DNA of 64,000 bases. Origin: Microvirga guangxiensis. GTDB lineage: Bacteria > Pseudomonadota > Alphaproteobacteria > Rhizobiales > Beijerinckiaceae. A model generated the notes under the pieces. That model saw only the letters and a list, made by a program, of their open reading frames with translations. It was not told the DNA's origin and did no database searches. How positions within the stretch are numbered: the first letter of the stretch is position 1; each line of letters begins with the position of its first letter. The stretch spans positions 83,427-147,426 of the forward strand of contig NZ_FMVJ01000011.1 of NCBI RefSeq assembly GCF_900102135.1. Reading direction: 5' to 3'. Positions 59,598 through 64,000 of the stretch are shown here, one piece after another. The position numbers were made by a program, and so were the translations under genes.

Positions 59598-60095
59598 ATG
59601 ATGTCGCTTCGCGCCGTCAAATTCGCTGCCGCCATGGTTCTCGCCCTCGGCGCGGCAGCCTGTTCTTCCAACAAAGACGGCATGGCCGATGGATCTGGCT
59701 TCGGCGCCGGCGGCGCTGCGACCCCCGGCAGCGCCCAGGATTTCGTGGTGAACGTGGGCGACCGCGTGTTCTTCGAGACCGACTCGACCGATCTCACCCC
59801 GACCGCCGTGGCCACCCTCGACAAGCAGGCCCAGTGGCTGCAGCGCTATCCGAACTACACCTTCATCTTGGAAGGCCATGCGGACGAGCGCGGCACCCGC
59901 GAGTACAACTTCTCGCTTTCGGCCCGCCGCGCCCAGACCGTGCGTGACTACCTGATCTCGCGCGGCATTCCGGCCAACCGCTTCCGCGTGGTTTCGTACG
60001 GCAAGGAGCGTCCGGTGGCTGTCTGCAACGACATCTCCTGCTGGTCGCAGAACCGCCGCGCGGTCACCGTGCTCGGCGGCGGAGCCGGCGCCTAA
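59598..60095 (+). CDS. pal: Pal, peptidoglycan-associated lipoprotein
   Basis: 165-residue outer-membrane lipoprotein. The lipobox LGAAAC puts the acylated cysteine at about residue 22. An OmpA-type peptidoglycan-binding domain follows (VFFETDSTDLTPTA, FILEGHADERGTREYN, ARRAQTVRDYLISRGI, about 56-160). The ATG at 59598 has AAGGAG 8 nt upstream. It has its own 226-nt upstream region, which contains several TTAA motifs, because the cluster is split after tolB. Confidence 0.95.
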   Translation: MMSLRAVKFAAAMVLALGAAACSSNKDGMADGSGFGAGGAATPGSAQDFVVNVGDRVFFETDSTDLTPTAVATLDKQAQWLQRYPNYTFILEGHADERGTREYNFSLSARRAQTVRDYLISRGIPANRFRVVSYGKERPVAVCNDISCWSQNRRAVTVLGGGAGA

Positions 60096-60203
60096 ACCCG
60101 CAAAGCACTGAAATGTGAAACTCAGGAGCGTCGCCACATTATCGCCGTGGCGGCGCTTTTGTGTTATCGGCACGGTCCGCAAAGACCCTCAACGGTATCC
60201 AGC

Positions 60204-61127
60204 ATGTTTCGACGTTTCTTAAGTTTTTTTGCCCTCAGCCTCGCCTTGGCCCTTCCTGCGGCTGCGCAGGATGCGGCCGATGCCATCGTGCGTCTCAACC
60301 GGCTTGAGAACCAGATGCGGCAGATGTCCGGCCAGCTCGAGCAGCTCGAGTTCGAGAACCGCCAGCTCAAGGAACAGCTCCGCAAGTTCCAGGAGGACGT
60401 GGAGTTCCGCTTCCAGGAAGGCTCGGGCCGCGGCGGCTCGAAGCCGTCCGCCGCGCCCGCTCCGCGCCCTGCTCAGCCGCAGGCCCAGCCTCAGTCGGCG
60501 CCGCAGCGCCGCAGCGACGTTTACGACCCCTCCCAGGACCCCAATGCCCCGGGCGCGCCGCGCCCGCTGGGCTCCACGCCTCCTTCGCAGCCTCTGGCCG
60601 AGGGGGAGCAGTTCGCGGATATCGGCGAACTGATCGAGGAGGATGGGCAGGTGGCTCCCGGGGCTGCCGGCAACGGCATGACCATGCCCCAGGGTGCGAT
60701 CCCGGCGCGTCCGGGCCCCAGCGTGGCGGCCACGGGCACCGGCAATCCGAAGGCCGATTTCGATGCGGCCTATGTCTCCTTCACGCAGAGGGATTACGAT
60801 CAGGCCGAGATGGGCTTTCGCCGCTTTCTCCAGTCCAATCCCCGCGACCAGCTGGTGCCCGAGGCCACGTTCTGGCTCGGCGAGACCTATCTTCAGCGCG
60901 GCCGTCACCGGGAGGCGGCTGAGCAGTTCCTGAACATTTCCGCGGATTATCCGACCGCTGCGAAGGCCCCCGATGCGATGCTGCGCCTCGGCGTATCCCT
61001 CAACAGCCTGGGCGCCCGCGACCGGGCCTGCGCCGTCTTCGCCGAGCTCGACCGCAAGTATCCGCAAGCCTCCGCCAATGTGCGTCAGGCGTCCGAGCGC
61101 GAGCAGAAGCGCAACAAATGCACTTAA
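60204..61127 (+). CDS. cpoB: CpoB (YbgF), Tol-Pal coordinator protein
   Basis: 307-residue periplasmic protein. The signal peptide is FLSFFALSLALALPAAAQ (cleavage near residue 21). A trimerising coiled coil (RLENQMRQMSGQLEQLEFENRQ-type, about 30-70), a Pro/Gln-rich linker and a C-terminal TPR domain (FDAAYVSFTQRDYDQAEMGFRRF, about 190-305) follow. CpoB ties Tol-Pal activity to septal wall synthesis. The start is placed at the signal peptide. It lies about 108 nt after pal. Confidence 0.92.
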   Translation: MFRRFLSFFALSLALALPAAAQDAADAIVRLNRLENQMRQMSGQLEQLEFENRQLKEQLRKFQEDVEFRFQEGSGRGGSKPSAAPAPRPAQPQAQPQSAPQRRSDVYDPSQDPNAPGAPRPLGSTPPSQPLAEGEQFADIGELIEEDGQVAPGAAGNGMTMPQGAIPARPGPSVAATGTGNPKADFDAAYVSFTQRDYDQAEMGFRRFLQSNPRDQLVPEATFWLGETYLQRGRHREAAEQFLNISADYPTAAKAPDAMLRLGVSLNSLGARDRACAVFAELDRKYPQASANVRQASEREQKRNKCT

Positions 61128-61154
61128 CGAGGCTGACAGTCGAGCACCCGGACC

Positions 61155-62168
61155 GTGGCCGCTCCTTCGCCTGACGATCCGCTCCGGACAGACGATCCGG
61201 AGCATCTCTTTTCCAGCTTGAGCCATGCCACAGGCATCCTGGCCGCCGTCTCCGGTGGGCCGGATTCCATGGCCCTGATGCATCTCCTGGTCCGCTGGGG
61301 GGCAAATCCGCGCCCTCCCATCCTCGTCGCCACCGTGGATCACGGCCTGCGCCCCGAGGCGGCGGAGGAAGCTGCCTTCGTGGCCCGGGAAGCGGGCGCT
61401 TTGGGCTTCCCGCACCGCATTCTCGCCTGGACGGGCGAAAAGCCTGAAACCGGATTGCAGGAAGCTGCGCGCGAGGCGCGCTACCGTCTTCTCGTTCAGC
61501 AGGCCCGGGAGGCCGGAGCCTCCCATCTCGTTACCGCCCATACCCAGGATGACCAAGCGGAGACGATCCTGATGCGCCTCTCCAAAGGCTCTGGCCTCAA
61601 GGGGCTGGCCGGCATGCGCCGGGAGAGGGACCGGGACGGCATCCTTCATGTCAGGCCGCTTCTCGACTGCCCGAAAGCGGCGCTGCTCGATCGCTGCCGG
61701 CGGAACGGCTGGGGGTTCGTCACCGATCCGTCCAATGCCGACGAGCGTTTCGCCCGGGTCCGGTGGCGGGGGCTGATGCCGCATCTTGCGAAGGAAGGCC
61801 TCACCGCCGACCGTCTGGCGCGCTTGGCCGAGCGGGCCGCCCAGGCCGAGGAGGCGCTGGACATCAAGGCCCGTCAGGCTCTGGAGGCGGCAAAGCCGGA
61901 GGCAGGGCAGGGGGTATTCGCTTTCCAGGCCGCCTGCCTCGCCGAGGAGCCCTTCGAGATCTCCTTGAGGATTCTGGAGAAAGCCCTGGGCCGGGCAGGC
62001 TTTGAAAACAATCGCCTTCAGCGGCTCGAAACCTGCCTGGAGCGCCTCAAGGCGGCCATCGGGGCAGGGGAGGCGCTGCGCCTGACGATCGCGGGGGCTC
62101 TTCTCCATCTCGACCGGTCAGGACGCCTGGACATCGGCCCGGAACCGCCCCGCTCGCGCGGCCGTTAG
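61155..62168 (+). CDS. tilS: tRNA(Ile)-lysidine synthase
   Basis: 337-residue ATP-dependent enzyme that modifies C34 of the tRNA(Ile) CAU anticodon so it reads AUA. The PP-loop motif is SGGPDSMA (about residues 33-40). TAHTQDDQAETILMRLSKGSGLKGLAGM (about 131-158) is the TilS signature. The C-terminal substrate-binding domain is short. The start is a GTG. It follows cpoB by 27 nt and precedes ftsH. Confidence 0.92.
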   Translation: MAAPSPDDPLRTDDPEHLFSSLSHATGILAAVSGGPDSMALMHLLVRWGANPRPPILVATVDHGLRPEAAEEAAFVAREAGALGFPHRILAWTGEKPETGLQEAAREARYRLLVQQAREAGASHLVTAHTQDDQAETILMRLSKGSGLKGLAGMRRERDRDGILHVRPLLDCPKAALLDRCRRNGWGFVTDPSNADERFARVRWRGLMPHLAKEGLTADRLARLAERAAQAEEALDIKARQALEAAKPEAGQGVFAFQAACLAEEPFEISLRILEKALGRAGFENNRLQRLETCLERLKAAIGAGEALRLTIAGALLHLDRSGRLDIGPEPPRSRGR

Positions 62169-62321
62169 CCAATTCTCTTAGCCAAGACGTTTGGATGATG
62201 CCCCATACACGCCGCATTCCCTTGGCAAGGGAGACTGGTATGCCTAAATTGAGTTTAGCCGTGCGGGAGATTTCTCAGCCTTTCCCGTGCTTCATCTCCC
62301 TCTGGGGCAGAACCTGATACG

Positions 62322-64000
62322 ATGAATTCAAATTTCCGCAACTTCGCCTTGTGGGTTGTCATTTTCCTGCTGGTCCTGGCGCTCGTCACCCTCTTCCAGA
62401 GCCCGGGCCAACGAGGCGGAGGCAGCGACATTGCCTATAGCCAACTCCTGGCTGACGCCGAGGCCGGCCGCATCACGAGCGTGATCATCTCGGGGCCGGA
62501 AATCAGCGGCACCTATACCGACGGCCGCAACTTCTCGTCCTATGCGCCCAACGACCCCAACCTGGTCACGAAGCTGCAGCAGAAGGGCGTGCAGATCACG
62601 GCCCGTCCCCAATCCGACTCGACCCCCTGGTTCATCGCCGTTCTCATGAACATCCTGCCCATCGCGCTCTTCATCGGCGCCTGGGTGTTCCTGTCGCGGC
62701 AGATGCAGAATGGCGCAGGCCGCGCCATGGGGTTCGGCAAGTCGAAGGCGAAGCTCCTCACCGAGGCCCATGGCCGCGTCACGTTTGACGATGTTGCGGG
62801 GATTGACGAGGCGAAGGAGGACTTGCAGGAGGTGGTGGAGTTCCTGCGCGACCCGCAGAAGTTCCAGCGCCTCGGCGGGCGCATCCCCCGCGGCGTGCTC
62901 CTCGTCGGCCCGCCCGGCACCGGCAAGACGCTCACCGCCCGCGCGGTCGCCGGCGAGGCCAACGTGCCCTTCTTCACCATCTCCGGCTCCGACTTCGTCG
63001 AGATGTTCGTGGGCGTGGGCGCCTCGCGCGTGCGCGACATGTTCGAGCAGGCCAAGAAGAACGCGCCCTGCATCATCTTCATCGACGAGATCGACGCGGT
63101 CGGCCGCCATCGCGGCGCGGGCCTGGGCGGCGGCAACGACGAGCGCGAGCAGACCCTCAACCAGCTTCTTGTCGAGATGGACGGCTTTGAGGCCAACGAG
63201 GGCATCATCATCATCGCCGCCACCAACCGGCCCGACGTGCTCGATCCGGCGCTTCTGCGCCCGGGCCGCTTCGACCGCCAGATCGTGGTGCCCAACCCGG
63301 ACGTGACCGGTCGCGAGAAGATCCTGCGGGTGCACGTGCGCAAGGTGCCGCTGGCGCCCGACGTGGACCTGAAGGTGATTGCCCGCGGCACGCCCGGCTT
63401 CTCGGGCGCTGACCTGATGAACCTGGTCAACGAGGCGGCGCTTCTGGCGGCGCGGCGCGGCAAGCGCATCGTGACCATGAAGGAGTTCGAGGACGCCAAG
63501 GACAAGGTGATGATGGGCGCCGAGCGGCGCACCCTGGTGATGACCGACGACGAGAAGCGCCTGACGGCCTACCATGAGGCGGGCCATGCCATCGTGGCGC
63601 TGAACGTGCCGGCGACCGATCCGGTGCACAAGGCCACGATCATTCCGCGCGGGCGGGCGCTGGGCATGGTGATGCAGCTGCCGGAGCGCGACAAGCTGTC
63701 GATGAGCTTTGAGCAGATGACGTCGCGTCTGGCGATCATGATGGGCGGGCGCATTGCCGAGGAGATGATTTTTGGCAAGGAGAAGGTGACGTCGGGGGCG
63801 CAGTCGGACATTGAGCAGGCGACGCGTCTGGCGCGGATGATGGTGACCAAGTGGGGGTTCAGCCCTGAGCTTGGCACGGTGGCCTATGGCGAGAACCAGG
63901 ACGAGGTGTTTCTGGGGATGCAGATGGGGCGTCAGCAGAACGTGTCGGAGGCGACCGCGCAGAAGATCGACTCGGAGGTGCGCCGTCTGGTGGAGACGGG
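62322..64000 (+). CDS. ftsH: ATP-dependent zinc metalloprotease FtsH (3' truncated by window)
   Basis: 559 codons are visible before the window ends. Two N-terminal membrane segments (about residues 8-25 and 104-124) flank a short periplasmic domain. The AAA+ module has Walker A GPPGTGKT (196-203), Walker [13 protein letters not shown] (about 250-261) and the SRH region. The zinc protease motif is HEAGH (418-422). It degrades membrane proteins and unassembled subunits. The start ATG at 62322 follows a 153-nt gap after tilS. The tol-pal-tilS-ftsH order is conserved. Confidence 0.97.
   Translation, partial: MNSNFRNFALWVVIFLLVLALVTLFQSPGQRGGGSDIAYSQLLADAEAGRITSVIISGPEISGTYTDGRNFSSYAPNDPNLVTKLQQKGVQITARPQSDSTPWFIAVLMNILPIALFIGAWVFLSRQMQNGAGRAMGFGKSKAKLLTEAHGRVTFDDVAGIDEAKEDLQEVVEFLRDPQKFQRLGGRIPRGVLLVGPPGTGKTLTARAVAGEANVPFFTISGSDFVEMFVGVGASRVRDMFEQAKKNAPCIIFIDEIDAVGRHRGAGLGGGNDEREQTLNQLLVEMDGFEANEGIIIIAATNRPDVLDPALLRPGRFDRQIVVPNPDVTGREKILRVHVRKVPLAPDVDLKVIARGTPGFSGADLMNLVNEAALLAARRGKRIVTMKEFEDAKDKVMMGAERRTLVMTDDEKRLTAYHEAGHAIVALNVPATDPVHKATIIPRGRALGMVMQLPERDKLSMSFEQMTSRLAIMMGGRIAEEMIFGKEKVTSGAQSDIEQATRLARMMVTKWGFSPELGTVAYGENQDEVFLGMQMGRQQNVSEATAQKIDSEVRRLVET

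Noticed and set aside
60219..62108. 629-codon minus-strand open frame opposite cpoB and tilS
   Set aside because: It spans two recognised genes and an intergenic gap on the other strand, has no domain and no ribosome site. It is a high-GC antisense shadow.

Overview
The window is about 64 kb of GC-rich chromosome from an alphaproteobacterium, most likely of the order Hyphomicrobiales (Rhizobiales). The support is the gene content and order: a rhizobial-type glycerol ABC transporter (glpSTPQUV), a TrcR (DUF1013) / DUF1192 / RcdA (DUF1465) cell-cycle neighbourhood beside rpmE, a three-subunit proton-translocating transhydrogenase preceded by an aa3-type oxidase subunit IV protein, tkt-gap-pgk-fba, zapA followed by 6S RNA and 5-formyl-THF cyclo-ligase, ruvCAB, and ybgC-tolQRAB/pal-cpoB-tilS-ftsH. 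A genus such as Microvirga would fit, but I cannot establish it from sequence alone. Nearly everything is vertically inherited housekeeping sequence. I see no prophage, insertion sequence, CRISPR array, tRNA or rRNA.

Layout. 1-5114: glycerol uptake operon (glpS tail, glpT, glpP, glpQ, glpU, glpV). 5178-6879: small membrane protein, hotdog thioesterase, DUF1989 protein. 6912-11613: cell-wall block on the minus strand, with a degenerate AAA+/Fis regulator, a YcbB-type L,D-transpeptidase and a YcbK/MepK-type endopeptidase. 11785-16351: oligoendopeptidase F, ABC1/UbiB kinase-like protein, glycosyltransferase. 16462-19816: oxidase subunit IV-like protein and pntAA-pntAB-pntB. 20028-25370: acetyltransferase, secreted orphan, nucleotidyltransferase and TPR lipoprotein, rpsU, purEK, two DUF465 proteins. 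25446-28797: TauE/SafE exporter, propionyl-CoA synthetase, orphan protein. 28832-32500: TrcR, quinone oxidoreductase, DUF1192, RcdA, small membrane protein, rpmE. 32754-39460: ABC exporter, DUF3606 protein, MotA/MotB-like stator pair, inositol monophosphatase, Sel1 protein, ThiE-like protein. 39709-45188: central carbon operon tkt-gap-pgk-fba. 45350-50456: DUF4164, zapA, 6S RNA, cyclo-ligase, YmdB-like phosphoesterase, ExoD, YebC, ruvC. 50626-64000: ruvA, ruvB, ybgC, tolQRAB, an opposite-strand pair (HdeD and phospholipase D-like), pal, cpoB, tilS and a truncated ftsH.

The least routine signals are these. (i) A perfect CtrA-type TTAA-N7-TTAA box, a GANTC methylation site and a near-match box lie upstream of the RcdA homologue. 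(ii) A regulator of the sigma-54 activator family has lost Walker A, Walker B and GAFTGA, and sits just upstream of the L,D-transpeptidase/L,D-endopeptidase pair. (iii) Several families of dispersed intergenic palindromes are present: cloverleaf-like copies near trcR, after fba and before ruvC, and another family that fills the ruvB-ybgC junction and keeps the ybgC frame open. (iv) The tol-pal cluster is split by two opposite-strand genes, with a repeat fragment at the junction. (v) GlpT has a non-canonical ABC signature, and a ThiE-like protein lacks the usual catalytic motifs. I found no clear new defence or mobile system. The hypothetical proteins are described without an assigned function.
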